The position numbers were made by a program, and so were the translations under genes. A stretch of DNA of 64,000 nt from Herbaspirillum sp. RTI4 (GTDB lineage Bacteria > Pseudomonadota > Gammaproteobacteria > Burkholderiales > Burkholderiaceae_D), in assembly GCF_034313965.1 (NCBI RefSeq), contig NZ_JAVIWQ010000002.1, positions 744,001 through 808,000 on the forward strand, given 5' to 3'. The notes under the pieces are model-generated. The model was not told where the DNA came from. It saw only the letters and a list, made by a program, of their open reading frames with translations, and ran no database searches. Below are positions 35,472-45,216 of the stretch, piece after piece. Each line of letters begins with the position of its first letter. Position 1 is the first letter of the stretch.

Positions 35472-36542
35472 ATGAATGCACTTGAATCCCAGCTCGACTA
35501 CGCTTTCGGCGATACGCTGCCCGCTATCGGCAGCACGCTCGAAGTCGCTCCCGGCGTCTTGTGGTTGCGCATGGCTTTGCCGTTTGCGCTGGATCACATC
35601 AATCTGTGGTTGCTGGAAGACGAACTGGAAGGGCCGAACGGCCTGCGCAAGGGCTGGACCGTCATCGATTGCGGCATTGCCAACGACGCCACGCGCGCGG
35701 CGTGGGAACACATCTTCGAGACCCAATTGCGCGGACTACCGATTTTGCGCGTGATTTCCACGCACTGCCATCCCGATCATGTCGGTCTGGCCGACTGGCT
35801 GTGCCAGCGCTGGAAGGTGGCGCTGTGGATGACGGGCGGGGAATACCTTGCTGCGCGTGTGATGTCGGCGGGTTTGCCGGGGGCGGATGGCACGGCCTCG
35901 TTACCGCATTTTCAGCGTCACGGCTTGAAAGACCCGGAACTGGTGACCAAGCTGGGTGGACGCAATAATTACTATGCGGCTATGGTGCCGTCGGTGCCGG
36001 AGTCGTATTTCCGGATGCACGACGGGCAGACGGTGCAGATAGGGGGGCGTGGCTGGAACGTCATTACCGGTTTTGGCCATGCGCCGGAACATGCGTCACT
36101 CTATTGCGCCGAGCTGGGCGTGCTGATTTCGGGCGACATGGTCTTGCCGCGCATTTCGACCAATATATCGGTCCTGGCGATCGAACCGGAATCCAATCCG
36201 GTGCAGCAATATCTGGATTCATTGAAAAAATACGCGACCTTGCCGGCCAATACGCTGGTGCTGCCCTCGCACGGCAAACCGTTTCGCGGCTTGCCTATCC
36301 GCATTACTCAGCTCAACGACCATCACGCAGCGCGTCTGGCCGAAGTGCTGGAAGCCTGCGCGATTCCTTGCTCGGCGGTCGACATACTGCCGGTGATGTT
36401 CAAGCGGCCGCTCGACACGCACCAGCTCTCGTTTGCGCTGGGCGAGGCGCTGGCGCATTTGCATCAACTCTGGTTTGTGGGTTTGTTGCGACGGGAATTG
36501 GGGACGGATCAGGTGTTTCGTTTTCAGGCGTTGGCCGCCTGA
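35472..36542 (+). CDS. Metallo-beta-lactamase-fold hydrolase next to liuR
   Basis: 356 residues. Zinc ligands H98, H100, D102, H103 (STHCHPDHVG), later GFGHAPEHAS, LISGDMVLPRIS and LPSHGKPF, the full MBL set. The C-terminal 80 residues form a helical domain as in thioesterase-like MBL enzymes of the LACTB2 sort. Divergent from liuR with a shared palindrome, so an acyl-CoA or leucine-related substrate is plausible but unproven. No signal peptide. Confidence 0.88.
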   Translation: MNALESQLDYAFGDTLPAIGSTLEVAPGVLWLRMALPFALDHINLWLLEDELEGPNGLRKGWTVIDCGIANDATRAAWEHIFETQLRGLPILRVISTHCHPDHVGLADWLCQRWKVALWMTGGEYLAARVMSAGLPGADGTASLPHFQRHGLKDPELVTKLGGRNNYYAAMVPSVPESYFRMHDGQTVQIGGRGWNVITGFGHAPEHASLYCAELGVLISGDMVLPRISTNISVLAIEPESNPVQQYLDSLKKYATLPANTLVLPSHGKPFRGLPIRITQLNDHHAARLAEVLEACAIPCSAVDILPVMFKRPLDTHQLSFALGEALAHLHQLWFVGLLRRELGTDQVFRFQALAA

Positions 36543-36608
36543 TATACCCAATTTATACTGTGGACTTACACCGCAGACTTCGCCGTCCCATCCTTCTGGT
36601 GAAGATGC

Positions 36609-37127
36609 TTAGCGCTGATCGCGCTTGGCGTCGCGCTCTTCCTTGAGCATTTTGGTCTTGATGCGGTTGCGCTTGAGCGGTGACAGGTATTCCACGAAGA
36701 CCTTGCCAATCAGATGATCCATTTCATGCTGGATGCAGACCGCCAGCAAGCCATCGGCCTCAATCTCGAATGACTTGCCATCGCTATCGTGCGCCCGCAC
36801 CTTGATGCTGGCCGGGCGTTCGACGCCGTCGTAAATGCCGGGTACCGACAGGCAGCCTTCATCGTAGACTTTGGTTTCCGCGCTGGCCCAGATAATTTTA
36901 GGATTGATGAAGGCCTGCAAGGCATTGCCGGCGTCTGAGACGTCCACAACGATGACCTGCGAGTGGACATCGACCTGCGACGCGGCCAGACCGACGCCGG
37001 GGGCTTCGTACATGGTGTCGGCCATGTCGGCGATCAGCCGTTTCAGGCGCGCGTCAAACACAGTGACTGGCGCGGCGTGCTTGTGCAGGCGCGGATCGGG
37101 GTAGCGGAGAATATTAAGTAAAGCCAT
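36609..37127 (-). CDS. def: Peptide deformylase
   Basis: 172 residues. Removes the N-formyl group from new proteins. Metal ligands C92 (EGCLSVP), H134 and H138 (QHEMDHL) with catalytic E135, plus motif 1 GVGLAASQ (45-51). Start at [14 protein letters not shown]; the longer frame has no conserved extension. Here it points away from dprA, with about 210 bp between starts. Confidence 0.97.
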   Translation of the reverse strand: MALLNILRYPDPRLHKHAAPVTVFDARLKRLIADMADTMYEAPGVGLAASQVDVHSQVIVVDVSDAGNALQAFINPKIIWASAETKVYDEGCLSVPGIYDGVERPASIKVRAHDSDGKSFEIEADGLLAVCIQHEMDHLIGKVFVEYLSPLKRNRIKTKMLKEERDAKRDQR

Positions 37128-37338
37128 ACGATGAGTGCGCTGTTGCGATGTAATTGAATGAGGGGGCGGCGCGAGAGAATATCTGCGACGACTAAACAAG
37201 TCTGAAAATGCGGGTGTTGGATTGCCAGTTCGACAATTTATCGTCAAAATCTGCAACCTTTTGCTGATTCCTGACTATGAAAAAGTGTAGCACGACTGTC
37301 AATCCGGCTGTTTTTCTCCTGCGTTTCGGGGCGCAGCG

Positions 37339-38484
37339 ATGATGCCGCAGGGGCATGCTGTTGTGGGTACGGATGCAGCCGAGCTGGGTACCTGGTTGCG
37401 GTTGCAGCAAACGCCCGGCGTTGGCGCACTCACGGCCCGTCAACTGCTGAGCGCTTTCGGTTTGCCGCAGCAAATCTTCGCCGCATCGGTGGGCGACCTG
37501 AGGCAGGTGGTATCAGAGCGTATCGCGCTGGCGCTGCATGCCCCGCTTTCTGAAAAAGACAAGGCCCTGCTGGCGCGCAGCCTGGAATGGGTGGCGCAGC
37601 CAGATCATCATGTCCTCACGCTGGCCGACACCGCTTACCCACAGGCCCTGCTGGAGATCCCCGACCCGCCCTTGCTGTTGTATGTGAAGGGGCAGGCGTC
37701 CTTATTGCACGGTGCGGCGCTGGCGGTGGTAGGCAGCCGCAATGCAACCACGCAGGGCATGTTGAACGCCGAGCATTTTTCCGCCGCACTGAGTCAGGTG
37801 GGGATGACGATTATTTCCGGCATGGCGCTGGGCATCGATACCGCCGCCCATCTGGGTGCCTTGCGTGGCAGTGGCTCGACGGTGGCGGTGATCGGCACCG
37901 GGGCCGACCTGGTGTATCCGGCCCGTAACCGGGGACTGGCGCACAGCATTGCCGCGCAAGGCTGCATCGTGAGCGAATATGCGCTCGGCACACCGGCCAT
38001 CGCCAGCAATTTCCCGCGCCGCAACCGGCTGATTTCGGGTCTGGCGCGCGGGGTGTTGGTGGTGGAGGCGGCGATGCAGTCGGGGTCGCTGATTACCGCC
38101 CGCATGGCCGCGGAACAGGGACGAGAGGTGTTCGCCATTCCCGGTTCGATTCACTCCCCTTTGTCCAAGGGCTGCCATGCCCTGATACGGCAAGGAGCGA
38201 AACTGGTCGAATCGGCCGAGCATGTGCTGGAAGAATTCGGCGCATTCCGGCGAGTGTGCGCGCAGCCATCTGCTGAAGTTGCTGCAAATAAATCGGTAAC
38301 GACGCCAGAGACCTTGCAGTTTTTGCAAGGCATGGGGCACGACCCTGTAAGTGCCGATACCCTCTCCCTACGCAGTGGCCTGCCTATGGCGGCACTACAG
38401 GCGCGCTTGCTGGAACTGGAACTTGCCGGAGTGATAGAAATGTTGCCGGGCGGCTTATATAGTCGTTTGGCAATTGATCGATAA
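37339..38484 (+). CDS. dprA: DNA processing protein DprA (Smf)
   Basis: 381 residues: N-terminal SAM-like HhH part (TPGVGALTARQLLSAFG), central Rossmann fold (VVGSRNATTQG, SGMALGIDTAAHLGAL, GTGADLVYPARNRGLA, EAAMQSGSLITARMAAEQGREVFAIPG), and C-terminal winged-helix (DPVSADTLSLRSGLPMAALQARLLELELAG). DprA loads RecA on incoming single-stranded DNA in natural transformation. First of dprA-smg-topB. Starts at either of two adjacent ATGs. Confidence 0.96.
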   Translation: MMPQGHAVVGTDAAELGTWLRLQQTPGVGALTARQLLSAFGLPQQIFAASVGDLRQVVSERIALALHAPLSEKDKALLARSLEWVAQPDHHVLTLADTAYPQALLEIPDPPLLLYVKGQASLLHGAALAVVGSRNATTQGMLNAEHFSAALSQVGMTIISGMALGIDTAAHLGALRGSGSTVAVIGTGADLVYPARNRGLAHSIAAQGCIVSEYALGTPAIASNFPRRNRLISGLARGVLVVEAAMQSGSLITARMAAEQGREVFAIPGSIHSPLSKGCHALIRQGAKLVESAEHVLEEFGAFRRVCAQPSAEVAANKSVTTPETLQFLQGMGHDPVSADTLSLRSGLPMAALQARLLELELAGVIEMLPGGLYSRLAIDR

Positions 38485-38580
38485 AGAGACGCTTATCGCC
38501 AGGTATTTGGCAAAAACTTAGAATTCCTGCGATACTAAGTTCGTAAAAAACCGTTTTAACACTCTTGGGACTGCACAGCC

Positions 38581-39057
38581 ATGTTTGATGTCCTCGTCTA
38601 TCTCTATGAAACGTATTACCGGCCCGACGCCTGCCCTGATTCCGCTGCGTTGGCGAAAAAGCTGTCGGCCATCGGTTTCGAGGAAGAAGAAATCAGTAAA
38701 GCGCTAGGTTGGTTAACCGATCTGGCGGAATCGACGCATGAGTATGCGATCACGTATCCGCAACAAACCGCCTTTTCCTTCGGCATCCGCATTTACGCCG
38801 AGCAAGAGATGGAAGCACTCGGCACGGCCGCCATCGGATTTATCCAGTTTCTGGAGTCGGCCAAAATGCTCAATCCGGTGCAACGAGAAATTGTGATCGA
38901 CCGGGCGCTGGCCATTGGCGATACGCCGGTTCCGCTCGACAGAGTCAAAGTCATTGTGCTGATGGTCTTGTGGAGCCAGGGCAAAGAGCCGGACGGCCTG
39001 ATGTTCGACGAGCTTTTCCTCGACGATGAAGACGCCGAGCCGCGGCTGCTACACTAA
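38581..39057 (+). CDS. smg: Smg protein (DUF494)
   Basis: 158 residues, family length. Starts [13 protein letters not shown], and contains [22 protein letters not shown] text (here [28 protein letters not shown]). Acidic C-terminus. Function unknown; it follows dprA (smf) in many Beta- and Gammaproteobacteria, hence smf gene group. Confidence 0.93.
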   Translation: MFDVLVYLYETYYRPDACPDSAALAKKLSAIGFEEEEISKALGWLTDLAESTHEYAITYPQQTAFSFGIRIYAEQEMEALGTAAIGFIQFLESAKMLNPVQREIVIDRALAIGDTPVPLDRVKVIVLMVLWSQGKEPDGLMFDELFLDDEDAEPRLLH

Positions 39058-39350
39058 GCACGCAGCGTCGGCAGGCAAAACTCCAGTGCTGCCGTCAGGC
39101 GAATCCGGCCAGCGGCCACTGGCAAGCTATCGCCGCCACGCGAATTTTTCCGCTGTAAAATCAAGCCCCCGGTAACCGGCACACTTGCTCATTGCGCGAT
39201 AACGCGCTTATCATTGCGCCGGTTTCTCGCAATGGCTGCATAACAACAGCAATGTTTTCTGCTGGCAGCATGAGCGCCACCCGCGCAACCGGGCGACGTC
39301 CCGACCGCAACAGCCCGATCCGGGCGCACCACCCTCTTTGAGACAACACT

Positions 39351-42020
39351 ATGAGCAAGACCCTCATCATCGCCGAGAAGCCTTCTGTCGCGAACGACAT
39401 CGCGAAGACGCTCGGCGGCTTTACCAAGCACGATGAGTACTTTGAATCGGACGAATACGTCCTGTCGTCGGCCGTCGGTCACTTGCTGGAAATCGCCGTT
39501 CCGGAAGAATTCGACGTCAAACGCGGCAAATGGAGCTTCGCCAATCTGCCGATGATTCCGCCGCATTTCGCCGTTAATCCCATCGTCAAGACTGAAGCGC
39601 GGCTGAAGGTGCTCAATCGCCTGATCAAGCGCAAGGATGTCACCGCACTGATTAACGCCTGCGATGCCGGACGGGAAGGCGAATTGATTTTCCGCCTGAT
39701 TGCGCAGTACACCAAGGCAAAACAGCCGGTCAAGCGACTCTGGCTGCAATCGATGACGCCGGGCGCGATCCGCGACGGTTTCGCTCACTTGCGGGAAGAT
39801 GCCGACATGCTGCCGCTGGCCGACGCTGCGCGCTGCCGCAGTGAAGCCGACTGGCTGATCGGTATCAACGGCACCCGCGCCATGACCGCCTTCAATTCGA
39901 AAGAAGGCGGTTTTTACCTGACGACCGTGGGCCGGGTGCAAACGCCGACGCTGTCGATCGTGGTCGAACGCGAAGAGAAAATCAAAAAATTCGTTTCCCG
40001 CGATTTCTGGGAAGTGCGCGCCGAATTCATTTGCGCCGCCGGTTTGTACGAAGGTCGCTGGCTGGACAAGTCGCACAAGAAAGACGAAACCGATCCCGAA
40101 AAACGCCCTGAGCGCTTGTGGAGCAAGGCGGCCGCTGAATCGATCGTCGCCGCCTGCCGCAACAAAATCGGCAACGTCACGGAAGAATCCAAGCCGACTA
40201 CGCAGATGGCCCCCGGTCTGTTCGATCTGACCAGTCTGCAGCGCGAAGCCAACTCGCGCTTCGGCTTTTCCGCCAAGAACACGCTAGGACTGGCTCAGGC
40301 CTTGTACGAAAAGCACAAGGCGCTGACCTATCCCCGTACCGACTCCCGCCATCTGCCGGAGGATTACATCGACACCGTCAAGCAGACGGTCGATGCCTTG
40401 TCGGAAAACAATAATTACCAGCCGTTCTCATCGAAAATCCTGAAAAACGGCTGGATCAAGCCGAACAAGCGCATTTTCGATAACACCAAAATCAGCGATC
40501 ACTTCGCCATCATTCCTACGCCGCAAGTGCCGAAGAATTTGTCGGAGCCGGAACAGAAACTCTACGACCTGGTCACGCGGCGCTTCATGGCGGTATTTTT
40601 CCCCGCGGCCGAATTTCAGGTCACGACCCGTTTTACCGAGGTGTCCGGTCATCAGTTCAAGACCGAAGGCAAGGTCATGACCAATCCGGGCTGGCTGGCG
40701 ATTTACGGCAAGGAAGTGCAGGACGAGAAGGAAGAAGGCAGCGGCACGCTGGTCGCCGTGGCCAAGGATGAGAAGGTCAAGACCGAATCGGTCGTGGCCA
40801 ACGGACTGGTCACCAAGCCGCCCGCCCGCTATACCGAAGCCACGCTGCTGTCGGCCATGGAAGGTGCGGGCAAGCTGCTCGATTCGGAAGAACTGCGCGA
40901 TGCGATGGCCGGCAAGGGCCTCGGTACGCCAGCGACACGCGCCGCGACCATCGAAGGTTTGCTGTACGAAAAATACATCCTGCGCGAAGGCCGGGAAATT
41001 ATGCCGACGGCCAAGGCGTTTCAGTTAATGACGCTGCTGCACGGCCTGGGCGTGCATGAACTGACCGAACCTGAGTTGACCGGCGAGTGGGAACAAAAGC
41101 TGGCACAGATGGAGCGGGGCAAGATCAGCCGCGAAGAATTCATGCGTGAAATCGCGCAGATGACGCAAGTCATCGTCAAGCGCGCCAAGGAATATACCAA
41201 CGACACCATCCCGGGCGATTATGCGACGCTGCATACGCCGTGTCCGAATTGCGGCGCGGTGGTGAAAGAGAATTACCGGCGTTTTGCCTGCACCAAATGC
41301 GAATTTTCGATGAGCAAGGTGCCGGGCGGACGCCAGTTTGAAATTCCTGAAGTCGAAGACTTGCTCGAAAAACGGACCATCGGTCCCTTGCAGGGCTTCC
41401 GCTCCAAGATGGGACGGCCATTCGCCGCCATCCTGAAAATTTCACGCGACGAAGAAATCAAAAACTTCAAGCTGGAATTCGATTTCGGCCAGAACGATGG
41501 CGAAGGCGAAGATGGCGAAGCCGTCGATTTCAGCCAGCAGACTCCGCTGGCTCCCTGCCCGAAATGCGGCAATGGCGTGTTCGAAATGGGACTGGCCTAT
41601 GTCTGCGAAATGAGCATGGCCAAGCCCAAGGCCTGCGATTTCCGCAGCGGCCGCATCATCTTGCAGCAGGAAATCCTGCCCGAGCAGATGGTCAAGTTGC
41701 TGACTGAAGGCAAGACCGATCTGCTGCCGGGATTTGTTTCGCAGCGCACGCGTCGGCCTTTCAAGGCATTCCTGGTGCGTGGCGCGGACGGCAAAGTCAG
41801 TTTCGAATTCGAACCGCGCAAAGCCAAAGCGCCGGCCAAGGGCAAGGCCGCTGCGGTGGCCGATGAGGGCGAAGACGGTGCTGCGCCGGTTGCCGCCAAG
41901 GCGACGAAAGCGGTTGCTAAAAAACCGGTGAAGAAAGCGGCTGTCAAGGCAGTCAAAAAGCCGGCCGCTAAAAAGCCCGCCCTGAAAAAACCGGTAGCTA
42001 AAAAAGTGGCTACGGCCTGA
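39351..42020 (+). CDS. topB: DNA topoisomerase III with basic tail
   Basis: 889 residues. Type IA topoisomerase that decatenates DNA. Toprim domain at the N-terminus (LIIAEKPSVANDIAK, ACDAGREGELIFR), catalytic tyrosine in YPRTDSRHLPEDY, then C-terminal zinc-ribbon-like parts (CPNCGAVVKENYRRFACTKC and CPKCGNG...C). The last 65 residues are Lys/Ala/Pro-rich repeats (KPVKKAAVKAVKKPAAKK), histone H1-like, probably for DNA contact. Third gene of dprA-smg-topB; 293 bp before it hold no gene, only a possible -10 TAAAAT near 39157. Confidence 0.97.
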   Translation: MSKTLIIAEKPSVANDIAKTLGGFTKHDEYFESDEYVLSSAVGHLLEIAVPEEFDVKRGKWSFANLPMIPPHFAVNPIVKTEARLKVLNRLIKRKDVTALINACDAGREGELIFRLIAQYTKAKQPVKRLWLQSMTPGAIRDGFAHLREDADMLPLADAARCRSEADWLIGINGTRAMTAFNSKEGGFYLTTVGRVQTPTLSIVVEREEKIKKFVSRDFWEVRAEFICAAGLYEGRWLDKSHKKDETDPEKRPERLWSKAAAESIVAACRNKIGNVTEESKPTTQMAPGLFDLTSLQREANSRFGFSAKNTLGLAQALYEKHKALTYPRTDSRHLPEDYIDTVKQTVDALSENNNYQPFSSKILKNGWIKPNKRIFDNTKISDHFAIIPTPQVPKNLSEPEQKLYDLVTRRFMAVFFPAAEFQVTTRFTEVSGHQFKTEGKVMTNPGWLAIYGKEVQDEKEEGSGTLVAVAKDEKVKTESVVANGLVTKPPARYTEATLLSAMEGAGKLLDSEELRDAMAGKGLGTPATRAATIEGLLYEKYILREGREIMPTAKAFQLMTLLHGLGVHELTEPELTGEWEQKLAQMERGKISREEFMREIAQMTQVIVKRAKEYTNDTIPGDYATLHTPCPNCGAVVKENYRRFACTKCEFSMSKVPGGRQFEIPEVEDLLEKRTIGPLQGFRSKMGRPFAAILKISRDEEIKNFKLEFDFGQNDGEGEDGEAVDFSQQTPLAPCPKCGNGVFEMGLAYVCEMSMAKPKACDFRSGRIILQQEILPEQMVKLLTEGKTDLLPGFVSQRTRRPFKAFLVRGADGKVSFEFEPRKAKAPAKGKAAAVADEGEDGAAPVAAKATKAVAKKPVKKAAVKAVKKPAAKKPALKKPVAKKVATA

Positions 42021-42112
42021 TCGCGTCAATTGTTGTGAAATAGTCGATTTTGGAAAGAAAAGAAGGGTGAAGTGAGTATGATCGGCGAAGTTATCTTCAA
42101 TGGATCGTATTT

Positions 42113-43246
42113 ATGGCTTCCTGCTTTTCTTCTCCTCATGTTTCTGCCGCCAGTTTTTCATGCGGAGTAATCCGCGCGAATGGCAAGCCTTGGGCGGCGG
42201 CGGCTAACCGCAAGTCGCCGCTCTATGGCAACGTCGTGGACGATGTCGCGCTCTGTGCCGAGCAAGCCCGCAGCGGCTCGCGGCCGGATCTGGAACTCCT
42301 CATCAATCAGACTTTGCGCAATGACAGCAAAGGCGCTGCGGCCGAACAGGCACTGTTTTTCCTCTACCTCGACGCTTCACCCGACGTGCGTGGCATGCTC
42401 GGGAAAATGGCGGTGGACTTATATCAAATGAAAATGGCCGCCGAGCGCGATCTGAGCCCGGCAAATTACCGCGCCAGCCTGCTAGGCAGCGCCCTCAGTC
42501 TGAATCAGGCCGGACACTTGCTGTACATCGTGCGTGAGGCGGCGCAAGGCTGCCCGGGGATCACGGAAATGATTGATCCCTTGTTCGTCGAATCTGAGAA
42601 GGAAGACTTGCGCCAGATAGTGGACAGCAATCCGGCCGTTTTTTGGAATCGCACACGCTTCATTGACGGCGACGAGATCAATACCTTTGCTGCTCTGCGC
42701 AGTAATCCCCGACTGGAATGCCTGCCTTGCGTCAGCCTCGATTCGACCTCGGCGAGCGAGGAAATCCAGCAATTAGCCAATTCCAGCAGCAAGCTTTTGC
42801 TGGTGCCGTTTCTGCGCGCCGAACACTGGCAGTTGATGGTGATCGAGCCTAACCCGGAGGGCGGTCGGCCTATGTCCGCGCTGTTCAATTCCAATCTGGC
42901 GGAAAATGAACAGACCTTGCCGGTGGCTGAGCGCATCAAGGACTGGTTTGCCTGGACGGATGTGCGGCACCATGTGCGTGAAGCCATGCAAGCCACGACC
43001 CCCGACGGCTGCGGTTTGTTCGTCAGCTACATGATCGAACAGCTCATGGAGCAATATCGTCCGGGAATGTCGATTCTGGATATCATGCAAACCGCCAAAC
43101 TGCAGCTTTTGCTGCGGTTGCAGCAGGAGCCGGATGCCTTCGGCCGTGAAATGCGCCTCCAGTTGATCGAGCCCTTCCTTGTGCGGCCGGAGAATCAGCG
43201 CCTCTTTAACCCTCTGGATGCGGATGGTCAGGCCCCCGGCGGCTAA
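42113..43246 (+). CDS. Candidate clan CE (Ulp1/ElaD/SseL-like) cysteine protease
   Basis: 377 residues, no family I can name with certainty. The C-terminal half shows the ordered pattern of clan CE proteases: a strand leading to His-Trp (LLLVPFLRAEHWQLMVIEP, H238), a second strand with N259 or N261 (MSALFNSN) at the place of the usual Asp/Asn, Q293 seven residues before C300, and the block DGCGLFVSYMIEQLM after which a helix follows. Eukaryotic SUMO proteases and bacterial effector deubiquitinases or acetyltransferases share this. The N-terminus is Ser-rich (MASCFSSPHVSAASFS), as in secreted effectors, with no Sec signal. Residues 80-170 are helical. Base composition does not stand out. It stands alone between topB and the convergent xthA. 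A host-directed role is inference; a non-peptidase fold relative is possible. Confidence 0.55.
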   Translation: MASCFSSPHVSAASFSCGVIRANGKPWAAAANRKSPLYGNVVDDVALCAEQARSGSRPDLELLINQTLRNDSKGAAAEQALFFLYLDASPDVRGMLGKMAVDLYQMKMAAERDLSPANYRASLLGSALSLNQAGHLLYIVREAAQGCPGITEMIDPLFVESEKEDLRQIVDSNPAVFWNRTRFIDGDEINTFAALRSNPRLECLPCVSLDSTSASEEIQQLANSSSKLLLVPFLRAEHWQLMVIEPNPEGGRPMSALFNSNLAENEQTLPVAERIKDWFAWTDVRHHVREAMQATTPDGCGLFVSYMIEQLMEQYRPGMSILDIMQTAKLQLLLRLQQEPDAFGREMRLQLIEPFLVRPENQRLFNPLDADGQAPGG

Positions 43247-43335
43247 TGTCGGGGTGGCGGTGAGCAGGTTCTCGCCGGTGCGGTGGCGTGTCTGCTTAGC
43301 CCTGTTGAGTTCTGTTTATTCCGATTTATCCCGGT

Positions 43336-44109
43336 TTAGCGATAAGCAATGGTGAGCGGCGCATGGTCAGAAAAGCGCTGCTCTTTATAAATGGACGCGC
43401 TGTCCGCTGTTGCCGCGATGCCGCTGGTTGCAATCTGGTAATCGATGCGCCAGCCGACGTTATTGGCCCAGGCCTGACCGCGATTGCTCCACCAGGTGTA
43501 GGCGTCGCCAGTGGCTTCCGGATACAACTTCCGATAGACGTCGACGAACTCCAGCTCGTCGAATATGCGGGTCATCCAGGCCCGTTCTTCCGGTAAAAAG
43601 CCCGAGTTCTTCTTGTTGCTCTTCCAGTTTTTTAAATCAATTTCCTGGTGCGCGATATTCCAGTCGCCGCAAATGACGATTTCGCGGCCGCTGTCGCGCA
43701 AGCTTTGCAAATGCGGCAGGAAAGATTCCATGAAGCGGAACTTGGCTAACTGTCTTTCCTCGCTCGACGACCCGGACGGGCAATACAGTGAAATCACGGT
43801 CAAATCGCCAAAATCGCATTCGACATAACGGCCTTCTGCATCGAACTCGTCGTTGCCAAACCCTATCCGCACGCTATCCGGCTGGCGCTTGCTGTAGACG
43901 CCCACGCCGGAATAGCCTTTTTTCTCCGCGTAGTGAAAATGCCCGACATACGGTGCTGGCGCCAAAAATTGGGGCGTCATGTCAGCAGCTTGCGCCTTCA
44001 ACTCCTGCACACAGAAAAAATCGGGCGAATACGTGGCGATCCACTCGAAAAAGCCTTTTTTTGCTGCGGAGCGAATGCCATTCAGATTGGCGGAAACAAT
44101 GGTGGTCAT
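43336..44109 (-). CDS. xthA: Exodeoxyribonuclease III
   Basis: 257 residues. Exo III / AP endonuclease of base-excision repair. Seen: IVSANLNGIRSA (N8), metal-binding E36 (CVQELK), GDWNIAH, GWRIDYQIAT and the catalytic His in SDHAPL near the C-terminus. Start set at MTTIVSANLNG, as in family members; an ATG 18 codons upstream adds a tail with no conservation. Divergent from pyrE. Confidence 0.95.
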   Translation of the reverse strand: MTTIVSANLNGIRSAAKKGFFEWIATYSPDFFCVQELKAQAADMTPQFLAPAPYVGHFHYAEKKGYSGVGVYSKRQPDSVRIGFGNDEFDAEGRYVECDFGDLTVISLYCPSGSSSEERQLAKFRFMESFLPHLQSLRDSGREIVICGDWNIAHQEIDLKNWKSNKKNSGFLPEERAWMTRIFDELEFVDVYRKLYPEATGDAYTWWSNRGQAWANNVGWRIDYQIATSGIAATADSASIYKEQRFSDHAPLTIAYR

Positions 44110-44276
44110 CAGGAAGCCGTTCAGATAGAGGGGAATAGAGCGGACGTAGGATAACCGATTCATTTAAAATCGAGGTTTTATCGTTCCCATGTCCAACGGA
44201 TGGGCAAGGAATGTCCGGCAAGCCTCTGTTTGTGAAGAGAATTTCTAGTCCTCCCCTTATTTCCCAGGAAGTTACC

Positions 44277-44939
44277 TTGAGCCAATTAAGACAAGAATTT
44301 ATCGCTTTTGCCGTCAATGCTGGCGTTTTGCGTTTTGGCGAGTTCGTCACCAAGGCCGGTCGCACCAGCCCGTATTTTTTTAATGCCGGTTTATTCAACG
44401 AAGGCGCAACGCTCGCCCGTGTCGCCGATTTCTATGCGCAAACGCTGCTGGATTCGGGTATTGAATTCGACATGCTGTTCGGCCCGGCCTACAAGGGCAT
44501 TACGCTGGCTTCGGCCACCGCCATGGCGCTTGCTGCCAAGGGGCGCAATGTGCCGTTTTCCTATAATCGTAAAGAAGCAAAGGACCACGGCGAAGGCGGC
44601 ACGATTGTCGGCGCCAAGCTCGAAGGCCGGGTCGTCATCATTGATGACGTCATTTCTGCCGGTACCTCGGTGCGCGAGTCGGTCGACATGATCCGTGCCG
44701 CCGGCGCGACTCCGTGCGCAGTCCTCATTGCATTGGACCGGATGGAGCGGTCCGGTAAAGATGATGCGCTGTCAGAGCGTTCTGCCGTGCAGGAAGTCGC
44801 GAACGCCTACGCCATGCCGGTGGTCTCGATCGGCAATCTGAATGACTTGCTCGATTACATGGGTGGCCTGGGCGATAACGCCGAGCTGGATCAGCATCGG
44901 CGTGCGGTATCGGCATACCGCCAGCGCTACGGGGTCTGA
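44277..44939 (+). CDS. pyrE: Orotate phosphoribosyltransferase
   Basis: 220 residues from a TTG start. Makes OMP from orotate and PRPP in pyrimidine synthesis. PRPP loop [13 protein letters not shown], plus [23 protein letters not shown] and FGPAYKGI, are diagnostic. I choose TTG at 44277 because AGGAA lies 6 nt before it and family proteins begin near [11 protein letters not shown]; the ATG at 44211 would add 22 non-conserved residues. Confidence 0.95.
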   Translation: MSQLRQEFIAFAVNAGVLRFGEFVTKAGRTSPYFFNAGLFNEGATLARVADFYAQTLLDSGIEFDMLFGPAYKGITLASATAMALAAKGRNVPFSYNRKEAKDHGEGGTIVGAKLEGRVVIIDDVISAGTSVRESVDMIRAAGATPCAVLIALDRMERSGKDDALSERSAVQEVANAYAMPVVSIGNLNDLLDYMGGLGDNAELDQHRRAVSAYRQRYGV

Positions 44940-44964
44940 AGCGATTTGATTGAGTGATGGCCGG

Positions 44965-44996
44965 TATTGAGGGATTGAGGGATTGAGGGATTGAGG
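44965..44996 (+). repeat. 8-bp tandem repeat after pyrE
   Basis: Four consecutive units of GATTGAGG (first unit TATTGAGG), 25 bp past the pyrE stop and upstream of the terminator. No function seen. Confidence 0.9.
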
Positions 44997-45037
44997 CCGC
45001 TGATTTTCTCAGGGTGACGGTCAGCTGATGCCGCCAT

Positions 45038-45083
45038 ACAGAACGGGGTGGCATGCGCATTGAAGCTTGCCACCCCGTTCTGT
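45038..45083. terminator. Bidirectional terminator hairpin between pyrE and gatB
   Basis: A perfect 16-bp stem, ACAGAACGGGGTGGCA with its exact complement, around a 14-nt loop. Only a short T-run follows on the plus strand. It lies between convergent genes and can serve both. Confidence 0.75.
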
Positions 45084-45216
45084 TTCAGCGAGCCTGAGAT
45101 CATGCCGCTAGCGGTACTTATTCAGCGCTTCTTTTGCTTCTTTTCGTGCAGCAAGGCATTCCGTACTGCACTCCGCACTCGCACTACTCTCCGCACTGTA
45201 CCCCGCACTGCGCCGC

